Of a stretch of 64,000 bases of DNA, positions 27,191 through 36,498 are shown in pieces (the first letter of the stretch is position 1; each line of letters begins with the position of its first letter). This DNA comes from an uncultured Oribacterium sp. (GTDB taxonomy: Bacteria; Bacillota; Clostridia; Lachnospirales; Lachnospiraceae). The position numbers and the translations under genes are program-made. The stretch lies in NCBI GenBank assembly GCA_937927445.1, contig CALAOB010000084.1:44535-108534 (forward strand), in the 5' to 3' direction. The notes beneath the pieces are model-generated. The model was not told the origin of the DNA, searched no databases, and saw nothing but the letters and a program-made list of their open reading frames with translations.

Positions 27191-27633
27191 TGACACCCCT
27201 GTTCCGCGTGGTGCTGGTCATAGTATCGATCGGCACACTCGCGACGGTTCTCAAACGAATACAGAAGGCGAAGCTTACGATCGAGGACTCCATTTTCTGG
27301 ATTCTCCTCGCGATGATGTTCGTCGTCTTCGCCCTGTTCCCGATCGTGCCGGATACCCTGGCACGCCTGCTCGGCATCTACTCCACGGCGAACTTCCTCT
27401 TCCTCTTCATGATCTTCATCCTGCTCATGCGGATGTTCTCGATGAGCATGCGGATCAGCACCCTGGAGGATAAGATCCGGAAGCTCGTGCAGGAGCTCGC
27501 CCTCCGCGACAAGGATACGCGGGATGCGCTGACGGAAGCTGGGTGCGGATGTGGCAGCTCAACGCAAGCTGCGGATGCATCGTCCTCAACGAGCAGACGT
27601 GCAGAAAAGTGTATGGAGGAGAGAAACGAATGA
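27187..27633 (+). CDS. DUF2304 family small membrane protein
   Basis: 148 residues: three membrane helices (about 5-22, 36-55 and 67-90) followed by a charged, coiled-coil-prone segment (ISTLEDKIRKLVQELALRDKD) and a Ser/Ala tail. DUF2304 proteins are frequent next to GT2 and flippase genes in surface-polysaccharide loci and are thought to assist a membrane glycosyltransferase. Translationally coupled at both ends by ATGA overlaps. Confidence 0.85.
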   Translation: MMTPLFRVVLVIVSIGTLATVLKRIQKAKLTIEDSIFWILLAMMFVVFALFPIVPDTLARLLGIYSTANFLFLFMIFILLMRMFSMSMRISTLEDKIRKLVQELALRDKDTRDALTEAGCGCGSSTQAADASSSTSRRAEKCMEERNE

Positions 27634-28694
27634 AGACCACCGGACGAAGCCTCTACTGGGATATATTTAAAGGCCTCGCCATCATCATGATCGTCTTCGG
27701 TCATACCGGACATGGTGGTGCCTTCGTGTACCTCTTCCATCTCGAGCTGTTCTTCTTCGTGACCGGCTTCCTGTATAACGAGATGAAGTATGGCGACCAG
27801 CCCTTCACCTTCCTGCAGAAGCGCATCGAAGGAGCCTGGCCACGCTATACGGTCTACAGCATTTTCCTCGCACTCACGCATAACTATATGGTGAAGCACG
27901 GCCTGATGGCCCCGGGGACGGACGTGCACTACGCACTTCCTGAGATGCTGACCTCACTTTTCCACGGGATGATCTTCCAGTCCCCGGAGCTGCTCGCCGG
28001 ACCGATGTGGTTCGTACCGGTGTGGATTCTCGGCGCGGCACTTTTCGGCGGCGTGGTGTGGCTGGCCCGCCGCATCGGACGCATGAAGGACGGCATCATC
28101 GTGCTCTGTGCTCTCCTCGGTATGGGCATCGGCTACTACTTCATCGGACAGAGCATCCGCCTGTTCTACGGCTTCGAGCTCTCGTTCTTCGTACTGCCGC
28201 TCTTCGCCGAGGGCTACTTCCTCCGGAAGTATGCCGGTGATTTCGCGACGAAGATCCGCGGGCCGCTCGCTCTCGGGCTGCTCGTCGTGAGCTTCATCGC
28301 ACTGAAGCTCTTCGTGAAAAACGGCATCTGGTTCGACCTCTCTGCCCGCAGCGTGCACGGCGCCTGGTTCTTCGTCGGTACTGCCATCGGCACTGTCTTC
28401 ACCCTGATGCTGACACTGCTGATTGAGAAACTCCCACCAAAAATTGGCGAAGTTCTCGCTTATATCGGCCGCCACAGCTTCGACATCATGGCCTTCCACA
28501 TCTTCGTCTTCAAGATGCTCGATATGTTCCTCCGGAAGCTGTACTTCCGAAATCCCGCGATGGACCTGAGCGGCTACCCGTCGCCCCTGTCCGAACACTA
28601 CTGGATCCTCTACACCCTCGTGCCCCTCGCCGTCTCCGTCCTCGCCGGATGGATCCTTGACCGCATCGGCGCACGGTGGAAGAACACGCACTAA
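27630..28694 (+). CDS. Acyltransferase family 3 membrane protein
   Basis: 354 residues from the ATG at 27630, which overlaps the DUF2304 stop and has GGAGGAGAG upstream; a longer frame from 27543 lies inside DUF2304 and is not needed. About ten helices. LYWDIFKGLAIIMIVFGHTGHG carries the conserved Asp and His of acyltransferase-3 proteins. It probably acetylates the glycan made by this operon. Last gene of the coupled series; a palindrome (28711-28782) follows its stop by 16 nt. Confidence 0.87.
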   Translation: MKTTGRSLYWDIFKGLAIIMIVFGHTGHGGAFVYLFHLELFFFVTGFLYNEMKYGDQPFTFLQKRIEGAWPRYTVYSIFLALTHNYMVKHGLMAPGTDVHYALPEMLTSLFHGMIFQSPELLAGPMWFVPVWILGAALFGGVVWLARRIGRMKDGIIVLCALLGMGIGYYFIGQSIRLFYGFELSFFVLPLFAEGYFLRKYAGDFATKIRGPLALGLLVVSFIALKLFVKNGIWFDLSARSVHGAWFFVGTAIGTVFTLMLTLLIEKLPPKIGEVLAYIGRHSFDIMAFHIFVFKMLDMFLRKLYFRNPAMDLSGYPSPLSEHYWILYTLVPLAVSVLAGWILDRIGARWKNTH

Positions 28695-28710
28695 GAAACA
28701 TTTAGATACT

Positions 28711-28782
28711 GGAATATAACGCAGGCTGCCCCACGAAAGGTGTTTACCGATCGTGGGGCAGCCTGGTTTAAATTTGCATTCC
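28711..28782. repeat. Palindromic element, family 3, copy 2
   Basis: The perfect 15-bp stem CAGGCTGCCCCACGA (28722-28736) pairs with TCGTGGGGCAGCCTG (28751-28765), with outer GGAAT/ATTCC arms. On the minus strand it aligns with copy 1 at 19741-19811; one stem pair changed on both sides (T-A to G-C). It lies between convergent genes, 16 nt after the acyltransferase stop and 3 nt from the HAD gene stop, so it probably terminates both. Confidence 0.8.
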
Positions 28783-28785
28783 TAA

Positions 28786-29406
28786 TTATTCCAGATGCGA
28801 AATTTTCACCCCTAAGGCACTTAATTTTTGCCTTAATTCATTTACGTCAAGGTTAAATACGATGCCCTCCATATGCATATAGACAGCACCTTCTACATTG
28901 ATCGATGTATCATCGATAAATACACATTCTTCAGGTTTAAGTGCAAACTCTTTTAAAAGCAGCTCATAAATCTGAGGATCCGGTTTCAGAAGCTTCACAT
29001 CTGCCGAGATCATCGTTCCATCCATCAGCTGACTGGCTTCAACATTCTTCCAGTATGTATGATACCGAAGCCCTGCATTTGAGAGAAGGTATAGTTTATA
29101 CTGATTCTTTTTTAATTCTCGAAGCAGATCCATCATACCGTCCACCGGAACCAGGGGTTCTTCCCATCGATCGATCAAATCACATGCAATCGACTGAAGT
29201 CTGTCCGGAAGCTCTGGAAGAATATGTTTTTTGGCCTGCACCTCATCCAGAACGCCACGATCCATCATCGCCCACTCTACAGTTCGAAAAACCCGGTTTC
29301 TAAGAATTTCTTTTTCTTTTTCAGAAACAGGATAGCGAGACAGAAACAGCTCCGGATCAAAACGGATGAGTACGTTTCCCATATCAAATACGATATTTTT
29401 AATCAT
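28786..29406 (-). CDS. HAD-superfamily hydrolase (YihX/haloacid dehalogenase-like)
   Basis: 206 residues. Motif I is FDMGNVLIRFD with the nucleophile near residue 8; motif II is LLSNAGL; motif III Lys lies in DVKLLKPDPQIYE; motif IV is CVFIDDTSIN. The helical cap is inserted after motif I, as in sugar-phosphate phosphatases of the YihX group. The substrate is probably a small phosphorylated metabolite. The gene is visibly richer in A and T than the glycan genes on both sides, which hints at a different origin. GGAAAGGAAA precedes the ATG. Confidence 0.9.
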   Translation of the reverse strand: MIKNIVFDMGNVLIRFDPELFLSRYPVSEKEKEILRNRVFRTVEWAMMDRGVLDEVQAKKHILPELPDRLQSIACDLIDRWEEPLVPVDGMMDLLRELKKNQYKLYLLSNAGLRYHTYWKNVEASQLMDGTMISADVKLLKPDPQIYELLLKEFALKPEECVFIDDTSINVEGAVYMHMEGIVFNLDVNELRQKLSALGVKISHLE

Positions 29407-29673
29407 GATGTTTCCTTTCCGTCATCGTGTCTTGATGGCTACAGTTCATCTCTATTTTCGCAGTGTTTAATACGATTTTATCTCGCTTCGTCTTCTCCGT
29501 CCATGACATTCAGAACGCTAAGCATTTATTTGAAGCCGACAATGCTGTATCAAAGCAGCCCAAAACAAAAATGATGCTAACAGTAAGCTCCCAAAATATC
29601 ATCATGCCTATGGCGAGGAAACTGAAAAATTTCAACTACAGGCATGGTAAGCTCTGTATTCCCTTTTCTTCTA

Positions 29674-29682
29674 TGCTATAAT
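29674..29682 (+). promoter_or_regulatory. Extended -10 promoter before the GT2 gene
   Basis: TGC followed by TATAAT (29677-29682) is an extended -10 element; no good -35 box is seen. It lies 115 nt before the GT2 start at 29797. The remainder of the 29407-29796 gap is AT-rich and shows nothing else I can support. Confidence 0.4.
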
Positions 29683-29796
29683 GATATGACTTTTAACAGA
29701 AGCCGCGGCAAAAACGTCCCACCCTCCGGTGGCATTTCCACATCCATTTTCATGCCGGTTTCTGACTTGCCATCATCTGAATCGAGGTATCTGTCT

Positions 29797-30882
29797 ATGT
29801 CGACGTCGGAAACAACAATCACCCACACATACAGAAACGAGCCGACTATGCGCAACTCCCACTGCCGTACGCTGGTCGTGATTCCGAACTACAACGGTCT
29901 TCGCTTCCTGCCAGACTGCATGGAGGCGCTGTCCCGTCAGACGGTGACGGATTTTACGGTCCTCGTGATCGACAATGCTTCCGGCGGAGATGATATCACC
30001 TGGCTCCGCACATGGCAGGCGGAGGATCCTGCGCGGCGGCAGCTGCTTCTGAACGACGCGAATCTCGGTTTCTCCGGGGCGGTCAATCAGGGCATCCGCA
30101 TAGCGATGGAGGCGCACTACGATTTCACGCTGCTGCTCAATAATGATACGAAGGTTCGTCCGGACTTCATCGAGGCGTTCGAGAAGCGCATGGACCAGGA
30201 TTCGAAGGGGCGTGTCTTCGCCCTCTCCAGCAAGATGGTAAAGATGCATGATCCGCACGAAATCGATGATGCCGGTGATGCCTATACCCTCCTCGGCTGG
30301 CAGTTCCAGCACGGCCTCGGCGAGTGTGCGGAGAAGCCGGTATGGAACCGGGAAGCCGTCGTGTTCTCGGCCTGCGCCGGTGCCGCGATGTACCGCACCG
30401 CCCTCTTCCGGGAGGTCGGTCTCTTTGATGAGCATCACTTCGCCTACCTCGAGGACATCGACGTCTCCTACCGGGCACAGCTCTATGGTTACCGTGTGCT
30501 CTACTGCCCGACGGCCGTGGTGGAGCATGTCGGCTCCGGCACCAGCGGCTCGAAGTATAACGCCTTCAAGGTGCGGCTCAGCGCACGAAATTCCGTCTAT
30601 CTTCTCTATAAGAACATGCCGGCGCTCATGCTTCTCGTGAATGTCCTCCCGCTCCTCCTCGGCTTCCTCGTGAAGCAGCTCTTTTTCTTCCGGAAGGGCT
30701 TCGGAAAGGAATATGCCGCGGGGCTTCTCGAGGGGATCCGCACCCGGAAGCAACTCGAAAAGGCCAAATTAAAAGAGGTACCGTTTTTACGATACCTCTC
30801 AATCGAGCTTCGGCTTATCTACCAGACGCTGGAGTACGTCCTGCAGCTAGGCCGTAAATATATTGCAAAGGCTCACGGTTAA
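29797..30882 (+). CDS. Family 2 glycosyltransferase, WbbL-like
   Basis: 361 residues using the ATG at 29797, which has TCGAGG 8 nt upstream; another ATG at 29848 starts exactly at the conserved region but has no site. The GT-A core has VVIPNYNGLRFLPDC, DNASGGDD, LLLNNDTKVRPDF and FAYLEDIDVSYRAQLYGY, all typical of dTDP-rhamnosyltransferases. A hydrophobic segment near the C-terminus (LLVNVLPLLLGFLVKQLFFF) should associate with the membrane. Its 3' end overlaps the convergent flippase gene by 68 bp. Confidence 0.87.
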   Translation: MSTSETTITHTYRNEPTMRNSHCRTLVVIPNYNGLRFLPDCMEALSRQTVTDFTVLVIDNASGGDDITWLRTWQAEDPARRQLLLNDANLGFSGAVNQGIRIAMEAHYDFTLLLNNDTKVRPDFIEAFEKRMDQDSKGRVFALSSKMVKMHDPHEIDDAGDAYTLLGWQFQHGLGECAEKPVWNREAVVFSACAGAAMYRTALFREVGLFDEHHFAYLEDIDVSYRAQLYGYRVLYCPTAVVEHVGSGTSGSKYNAFKVRLSARNSVYLLYKNMPALMLLVNVLPLLLGFLVKQLFFFRKGFGKEYAAGLLEGIRTRKQLEKAKLKEVPFLRYLSIELRLIYQTLEYVLQLGRKYIAKAHG

Positions 30883-32269
30883 AGGGGAGCGACAGCAGCA
30901 GGTAGACGATCACACCCGCCAGCATCTGAACAAGCAGCATCGGGAGCACCCCGAGCGGCAGTCGATGCAGGAGGTAGACCACGACACCCATCACGGCGGA
31001 GATGCCTGCACTCGGCAGGACATCGGCCCACTGCCGGAGCGGTCCGTAGCCGATCAGCGTCCGGTTCGGCCAGGCGTTGATGAAGGTACAGAGGTACTCA
31101 TCCACCACCTTAAACAGAAGCATCGGCCAGATGCCGAGCGGTAAACTAAGCACCAGGATCACGATCCCGAGTGCTTTTTTTATGATTTCGAGCTTCAGGA
31201 AGAGATCCGAGCGTCCCATCGCGTTCATAACCTGCAGGTTAATGATGTGGATCGGATAGGTCGCATAGCTCACCGCGAGCAGTACGAGGTACGGGGCAGC
31301 CACCAGCCACTTCTCTGTGAGGAGCAGGGTCACCAGCGGCTCCGCCACTGCAGCGAGGCCCGCCATCATTGGAAAAAGCACGAAGGCGCTGAGCCGGATC
31401 GAGCGGCGTGCCATGCGCTGCAGCGTGTCCGGGTCATCCTGCTTCTTACTGTAGGCCGGCAGAAGCACGGACTGGATGGCGGTCGCGAGGTTCGTCGAGA
31501 TGATCTTCGGGAACTGCTCGCCGCGGTTGTAGGCACCGAGGTCGGCACTCGTATATTTCCGGCCGATGATGAGACCGTAAATGTTCTGCCATAGCGTATC
31601 GAGGAGTCCGGATACGAGGATCTTCCAGCCGAAGCTGAAGAGCTTCCGGAGGCGCTCCGTCCGGATCAGGATGCTCGGATACCAGCGGATCGTGATGAAC
31701 AGCACCAGCATCAGCGCAAAGTAATATACGATCTGCTGCGCGGCCATCGCCCAGACACCGAAGCCCTGCATCGCGAGTGCGATGGAGACGACACCGGAGA
31801 GCACGACGGCGACCATCGTCGACTGGAAGAGCTGGCGGAAGCGCAGGTTCCGGGAAACGAAGGCAGTCTGAATCGAGACCACCGCCCCCGGGAAGAGGAC
31901 GACGCCCATCACCCGGACGAGGGGCTCGAGGACCGGCGTACGGAAGTAGGCGGCGATCCACGGTGCGCCGAGGAAGAGGGCGATGTACAGCACGACCGAC
32001 AGCAGCATCGAGATCCAGAAGACCGAGGAGTAGTCCTCGTCCTCGACCTCCTTTCCCTGCACGAGGGCGGTCGCGAAACCGGACTGTACGAGGGTGTTCG
32101 CGATGGTGATGAAGATGGTGATCAGGCTGATCGTGCCGTACTCCTCCGGCGTCATGAGACGCGCGAGCACGAGGGCGACGACGAACTGAATGCCCTGGGA
32201 GCCGCCCTGCTCGAGCACCTTCCAGAAGAGGCCCTGCACCACCTTTGATTTCAGTGAATTCTCAGTCAT
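30815..32269 (-). CDS. Lipid-linked polysaccharide flippase (WzxC/RfbX-like, MOP superfamily)
   Basis: 484 residues from the ATG at 32269; homologues typically begin like SLKSKVVQGLFWKVLEQGGS, and upstream codons to 32290 look accidental. About fourteen helices. SQGIQFVVALVLARLMTPEEYG is the strongly conserved helix 1-2 motif of this flippase family. It would translocate undecaprenyl-linked repeat units. It is the second flippase in the window. Its 3' 68 bp overlap the end of the plus-strand GT2 gene. Confidence 0.9.
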   Translation of the reverse strand: MTENSLKSKVVQGLFWKVLEQGGSQGIQFVVALVLARLMTPEEYGTISLITIFITIANTLVQSGFATALVQGKEVEDEDYSSVFWISMLLSVVLYIALFLGAPWIAAYFRTPVLEPLVRVMGVVLFPGAVVSIQTAFVSRNLRFRQLFQSTMVAVVLSGVVSIALAMQGFGVWAMAAQQIVYYFALMLVLFITIRWYPSILIRTERLRKLFSFGWKILVSGLLDTLWQNIYGLIIGRKYTSADLGAYNRGEQFPKIISTNLATAIQSVLLPAYSKKQDDPDTLQRMARRSIRLSAFVLFPMMAGLAAVAEPLVTLLLTEKWLVAAPYLVLLAVSYATYPIHIINLQVMNAMGRSDLFLKLEIIKKALGIVILVLSLPLGIWPMLLFKVVDEYLCTFINAWPNRTLIGYGPLRQWADVLPSAGISAVMGVVVYLLHRLPLGVLPMLLVQMLAGVIVYLLLSLPFNREPLQYIYGLAAGRTPASGR

Positions 32270-32330
32270 AAAATACCGAATGCTGCCCATTCCGCACAGT
32301 ACTGTGCGGGACGGACAGCCCTTTCTATGT

Positions 32331-33374
32331 TTATACGTTTTCCTTTTCTTCGAGCTGCTTCTCAGTGCTCTTCGTCGACTCGAGCTGCTTCGGAGCCCCG
32401 CTCTTCAGCCGGCGGAGTCCGTGATACAGCTTCGGGAAGCGGTGCTCGAAGTCGATGAAGAAGCGGTCATGACGGCTCAGCTCCTGCAGGAAGTCTGCAT
32501 TCTCCGGACGATAGATCAGATCGAAGTTCCGTGTGTTGACGGCCGTCAGAAATTCCACACGCCGACCCGCGTGTTCACAGGCTTCGTGGAAGCGTCCACC
32601 GGTTTCTGCGTCGAAGCGGTGATACATTTTCCACATATCGGCGGCATATTTCTGCTGCTTCTCCACATAATCCCCGTTCATCTGGTTTTCCGTCCAGGAG
32701 CCGCGGATGCCGAAGCGGTACACGCTCATCGGCTCATCGAAGTAGTAGCTGTCCCCGTAATCCGCCGCCATCAGCTCGAGCGGACGGTCGCCGACCGGGC
32801 AGTCCACATAGTAATCCGGCAGTTTTTCGACGATTTCACGTCGCAGGAGGAAGCTTGCAAAGGGACTGCCGATGGCTTTATCCACCAGCTCCGCCGGTTT
32901 AACCACACGGGATTCGTGATACGGACGCATGAGTTCCCCGTTCACGAGGGCACCATCCTCATTGACCACCTTCGCCGAGTGGAAGGTAAAGCCGCATTCC
33001 GGATGCGCCTCCATGTAGTCCACCTGGCGCTGTAGCTTATAATCGTCGCACCAGTAGTCATCGCCATCCGTGAGCGCGATGTACTTTCCGACCGCGCGCG
33101 GGAAATTAAAGGCCCCCGAGATGTTCGTGATGCCCTGGCTGTACTGGTTCTCCACCCGGAGAATCGGCTTGATGATGTCCGGATAGCGCTTCTGATAGGC
33201 CCGGATCACCTCCTGTGCGCCATCGGTCGACGCGTCATCATGGATGAGGATCTCGATGCGGAACTTCCGACGCTGCCGGAGGATATGATCTAAACAGTTG
33301 CCAATATACTTTCCATGGTTATAGGTCACGACACATACCGAGACCATGATGTCATTTACTGGATAAAAAGACAT
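32331..33374 (-). CDS. Family 2 glycosyltransferase
   Basis: 347 residues. VSVCVVTYNHGKYIGNCLDHIL opens the GT-A domain, HDDASTDGAQEVI binds the nucleotide, and YIALTDGDDYW contains the DxD metal motif. The C-terminal about 100 residues are charged (ending EKQLEEKENV). The start at 33374 has GGTGGGCGA upstream and overlaps the preceding GT2 gene by 19 bp; a start at 33347 is also possible. Soluble or peripheral; acceptor unknown. Confidence 0.87.
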   Translation of the reverse strand: MSFYPVNDIMVSVCVVTYNHGKYIGNCLDHILRQRRKFRIEILIHDDASTDGAQEVIRAYQKRYPDIIKPILRVENQYSQGITNISGAFNFPRAVGKYIALTDGDDYWCDDYKLQRQVDYMEAHPECGFTFHSAKVVNEDGALVNGELMRPYHESRVVKPAELVDKAIGSPFASFLLRREIVEKLPDYYVDCPVGDRPLELMAADYGDSYYFDEPMSVYRFGIRGSWTENQMNGDYVEKQQKYAADMWKMYHRFDAETGGRFHEACEHAGRRVEFLTAVNTRNFDLIYRPENADFLQELSRHDRFFIDFEHRFPKLYHGLRRLKSGAPKQLESTKSTEKQLEEKENV

Positions 33375-34456
33375 TCGCCCACCGTCCTGTGAAATAAATT
33401 ATAGGTAAAGCCGTAGCGGAGGATCGTACAGATCTTCCCGAACCGGTTCCGCTTCGGAATCGCTGTGAACTCGTCGAGCAGATGCTTCTGCTGTGCCGAC
33501 AGCCCCGCATCGAAGCAGCTCCGGAAACACTCCGCCTGGAGAAACATCTCCCGATAGACACTCTGCGAGTGCGCATCCATCTCGGCCTTCGTTTTTCCGT
33601 CCTTCCGACCGATGCCGAAGCGCCCGAGGATCTCCATGATGCGGGAGCCCTTTCCGGCGCCGAGGACATTGTCCCCGTGCTGGCGGTAAAGATAGAGTGA
33701 TTCCGGCACGAAATCGATGTGCCCGAAGGCACTCGCGACGAGCGCGATCCACTGGTCATGCATGACGCAGTGCGCCGGGATCTCCGTGATGCGCTCCGCC
33801 AGTGTACGATTCATCATGAGGGCACCGCCGACGACGTTGTTCTGCACGAGCAGCTGCTGGAGCTGGCAGCGGGACGGCGTCATCTTCTGGTAGGCCACGA
33901 AGCTCGGGGCGATCTCCCGGAGTGCCCGGTCGACGATCCGTGAATCGCAGTGCACCAGGATAGAAGCATTGGCCTCACCGGCGGCACGGCAGGCTGCTTC
34001 GTCCGCCTGCATACGCGCAAGCGTCTTCTCCACCTTCTCCGGGAGCCACACGTCGTCCTGGTCGGACAGCATGATGTAGTCGGCACGTACGAGTGCCTCG
34101 AGCGACGGCTGTGCCGCCCCGGCGTCCGGGCCCGCATCGTTTACGTAGCGCGGCGGCTGCGCCGGATCGGTATCGGCTACCGTAGCACCCGCTGTGCCCG
34201 GCACATCGTATGCCCGCTCCACGAGGAGCTTCAGAAAGTGCCGCTGCGCACTGCCGGTCGGCGGATCCTGCCGGAGGATCGTGATACGCCCCGGATGCGC
34301 GGCCGCCATCGCCCCGACGATCGCGAGCGTCTCATCCGTGGAGCCATCATCCGACACCACCACATGCAGATCCGGCACGGTCTGATCGAGGATCGACTGA
34401 AGCTGCGCGCGGACGTACGCCGCACCGTTATATGTACATAAAAGGACCGTGACCAT
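33356..34456 (-). CDS. Family 2 glycosyltransferase, rhamnosyltransferase-like
   Basis: 366 residues. VTVLLCTYNGAAYVRAQLQS, VVSDDGSTDETL and MLSDQDDVWLPEKVE are the donor-site motifs seen in RfbF/RgpA-like rhamnosyltransferases. An insertion of about 40 residues after position 75 (PGTAGATVADTDPAQPP and following) is not usual for the family and looks like a surface loop. Lies 11 nt after the 34468 gene and overlaps the next GT2 by 19 bp, so the three are one coupled series. Confidence 0.85.
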   Translation of the reverse strand: MVTVLLCTYNGAAYVRAQLQSILDQTVPDLHVVVSDDGSTDETLAIVGAMAAAHPGRITILRQDPPTGSAQRHFLKLLVERAYDVPGTAGATVADTDPAQPPRYVNDAGPDAGAAQPSLEALVRADYIMLSDQDDVWLPEKVEKTLARMQADEAACRAAGEANASILVHCDSRIVDRALREIAPSFVAYQKMTPSRCQLQQLLVQNNVVGGALMMNRTLAERITEIPAHCVMHDQWIALVASAFGHIDFVPESLYLYRQHGDNVLGAGKGSRIMEILGRFGIGRKDGKTKAEMDAHSQSVYREMFLQAECFRSCFDAGLSAQQKHLLDEFTAIPKRNRFGKICTILRYGFTYNLFHRTVGECLFIQ

Positions 34457-34467
34457 AGTTTCCTTTC

Positions 34468-35451
34468 TCAGCCGAACAGCTCCTGCAGGAAGCCGTCGAG
34501 CCGGTAGCGATCATAGATGTCCGCCGGAAGCGCCCGATACGGGGTTTCGAGAAAATCCGCCGGGATCTCGAAGTGATCCGGGTCATAGACGTAGATGTTC
34601 TGCGGATCATAGAAATCCGCATCCTTCACATGCGGGTTGTTCGTGAGGAGCTTGCAGTGGCAGCCCATGGCATCGTAGGTCCGCATGCTGAAGCCGTTCT
34701 GCTGCGGGAAGGTATAGTCCACGATGCAGCGCGTGTGCGGATAGAGCGCATAGGTCTCCGCCTGCGGGAGCGGCTGGAAATGCAGTGCATCCCGGGCACC
34801 CTCATAGAGGGGATTGTGCCGGAGCAGCGTCTCCCGGATGCACTGAAGCCGCGGAACATAGATGTAGCTGTAGAGTGTTTTCTGCTGCTTCTTCGCAAGG
34901 GCCTTCAGCTTCCGGAGCACCTCCATCCGACGCGTATGCATCGAACAGATGAGGAGGAAGTCGTAGCGCTTCTCCTCCGACGGATGGCAGATCTCCTCCT
35001 CGAAAAAGGTCGGGCGGTAGATCCAGCCGTACTGTGCGGCATCCACCGGATCGAAGGTATAGATCTTCGTAAAGAAGCGGTTGATGCGGAGCTGATCCGG
35101 GAAGGTTGCGACACTGTCCCAGTGATAGATCCGGAAATCTGCCGACGCGAAGCGCGCCTGCAGCGCGTGGAGGACCTCATCGGTCATCCAGGTCCCCTTG
35201 ATGATCATGACCTCGTCGACGGTATCCGGCACATCCCGGAGTGCCTGCTCATAGTAGCGGTACACCAGGCGGTCACGGAGAAGCTTCGTGTAGAACATGA
35301 CGAGCTTCTTTCTGAGGCCGTAGGCATGGATGTTTGTATCCACGAGCCAGACCTCCGCACCGGCCTGCTCGAGATGTGCTTTTATGGCGTCCTCATAGTG
35401 ATAGAAGAACGGCATGATCAGGAGTATTTTCTTATTTTTCAATCTGTTCAT
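34468..35451 (-). CDS. Putative glycosyltransferase-like protein, GT-B appearance
   Basis: 327 residues, soluble. The N-terminal half starts with KKILLIMPFFYHYEDAI, a Rossmann-like strand as in GT-B enzymes. The C-terminal half has QNGFSMRTYDAMGCHCKLLTNN, resembling the donor-binding glutamate region of CgeB/YkvP-type glycosyltransferases. I do not recognise the exact family. The position among GT2 and GT8 genes, with a 20-bp overlap with the GT8 gene, supports a glycan-assembly role. Confidence 0.65.
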   Translation of the reverse strand: MNRLKNKKILLIMPFFYHYEDAIKAHLEQAGAEVWLVDTNIHAYGLRKKLVMFYTKLLRDRLVYRYYEQALRDVPDTVDEVMIIKGTWMTDEVLHALQARFASADFRIYHWDSVATFPDQLRINRFFTKIYTFDPVDAAQYGWIYRPTFFEEEICHPSEEKRYDFLLICSMHTRRMEVLRKLKALAKKQQKTLYSYIYVPRLQCIRETLLRHNPLYEGARDALHFQPLPQAETYALYPHTRCIVDYTFPQQNGFSMRTYDAMGCHCKLLTNNPHVKDADFYDPQNIYVYDPDHFEIPADFLETPYRALPADIYDRYRLDGFLQELFG

Positions 35452-36406
35452 GATAGTACCTGTCTGAGATATACTGCCGTACCTGCGGGCAGAGGAAGGT
35501 CGCGATGTTCATCGCATGGTAGAGGGCCATGTAGGCTTCCTTTCCCTTCACACGGGCAGCGCCTGCAAACGGGGTCTTCTTCAGGTATTTATCGTAAGCA
35601 CGTGTGTAGTGGTTGAGATTTCCACGGTTCCACGGGCGCTCATCCGAGGCGAAGTGCACGATGACCGGATGATGCTTCGCGAGATGGAAGCTCTCCTTCG
35701 ACTCACCGAGCGCAAAGGATGCGGACTTCGCACAGAGCGTCTCATAGCGGAAGTAGTAGTAATTCGTGATGAAATCATAGGTCTGACCGACCCGTTTGAT
35801 GCGTCCCCGCAGCACATGATTCAGGACATCCTGATCGTTGAACGGCAGCTGTCCGCCCATCTGATTATAGTAGGCGAAGCAGTTCGCCTCCATGTCCTCG
35901 AGCCGCCATGCAGAGAGATTCATGAGCAGCATACCGGCATTAAAGTAGGTATCCTCCTCCGTAAGGCCGATCTTCTCCTTCACCTCCGGATAGATGGTCG
36001 GCTCCGCCGCCATCGCTGCCATATCATCCTCGAGATGCAGACGATAGAGCGGGGCGATCGAACGCAGCACCACGGTATCACAGTCGAGGTACAGCACCTT
36101 CGTCACCATCCGCGGCAGGATCGAGCCCATCAGCAGACGCGCAAGCGTCGTGATCCGGAATCGTCCTGTATCGAGCCCGTAGATCTGCCCCTTCAGCTCC
36201 TCCATCAGATGCTCGATCGGATAGAATACGATCTTCTTTCCATAGCCACGGACCATGGCACGAAGCTGATCCTCCTTCTCCATGGAGATCCCGTCGGACA
36301 GGATATGGAAGGTCATCTGCTCACTTTTATTATGTTCAATCAGAGACGCGATGGACACCGCCATATGCTGGCAGTAACCCTCGTCGGATGCATACACGAT
36401 ATTCAT
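35432..36406 (-). CDS. Family 8 glycosyltransferase (LgtC/galactosyltransferase-like)
   Basis: 324 residues starting at 36406, where GAAAGGCG precedes the ATG and the conserved MNIVYASDEGYCQHMAVSI begins; twelve extra upstream codons look accidental. VLYLDCDTVVL holds the DxD motif, and FNAGMLLMNL and HFASDERPW are further GT8 landmarks. Retaining transferases of this family use UDP-galactose or UDP-glucose. The C-terminus is basic and probably touches the membrane. First gene of the minus-strand GT series. Confidence 0.9.
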   Translation of the reverse strand: MNIVYASDEGYCQHMAVSIASLIEHNKSEQMTFHILSDGISMEKEDQLRAMVRGYGKKIVFYPIEHLMEELKGQIYGLDTGRFRITTLARLLMGSILPRMVTKVLYLDCDTVVLRSIAPLYRLHLEDDMAAMAAEPTIYPEVKEKIGLTEEDTYFNAGMLLMNLSAWRLEDMEANCFAYYNQMGGQLPFNDQDVLNHVLRGRIKRVGQTYDFITNYYYFRYETLCAKSASFALGESKESFHLAKHHPVIVHFASDERPWNRGNLNHYTRAYDKYLKKTPFAGAARVKGKEAYMALYHAMNIATFLCPQVRQYISDRYYHEQIEK

Positions 36407-36498
36407 AGTCGTCGCCTTTCTATGCATAATTACATAATTCACACTATTATAACGTAATTTCTACCAATAAAGAAGTGGCTTTCATTCAAGCAGGCATG

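Noticed and set aside
27543..27629. Longer N-terminus for the acyltransferase gene ending at 28694
   Set aside because: This part lies inside the DUF2304 gene. The ATG at 27630 has a strong ribosome site and the coupled ATGA overlap.
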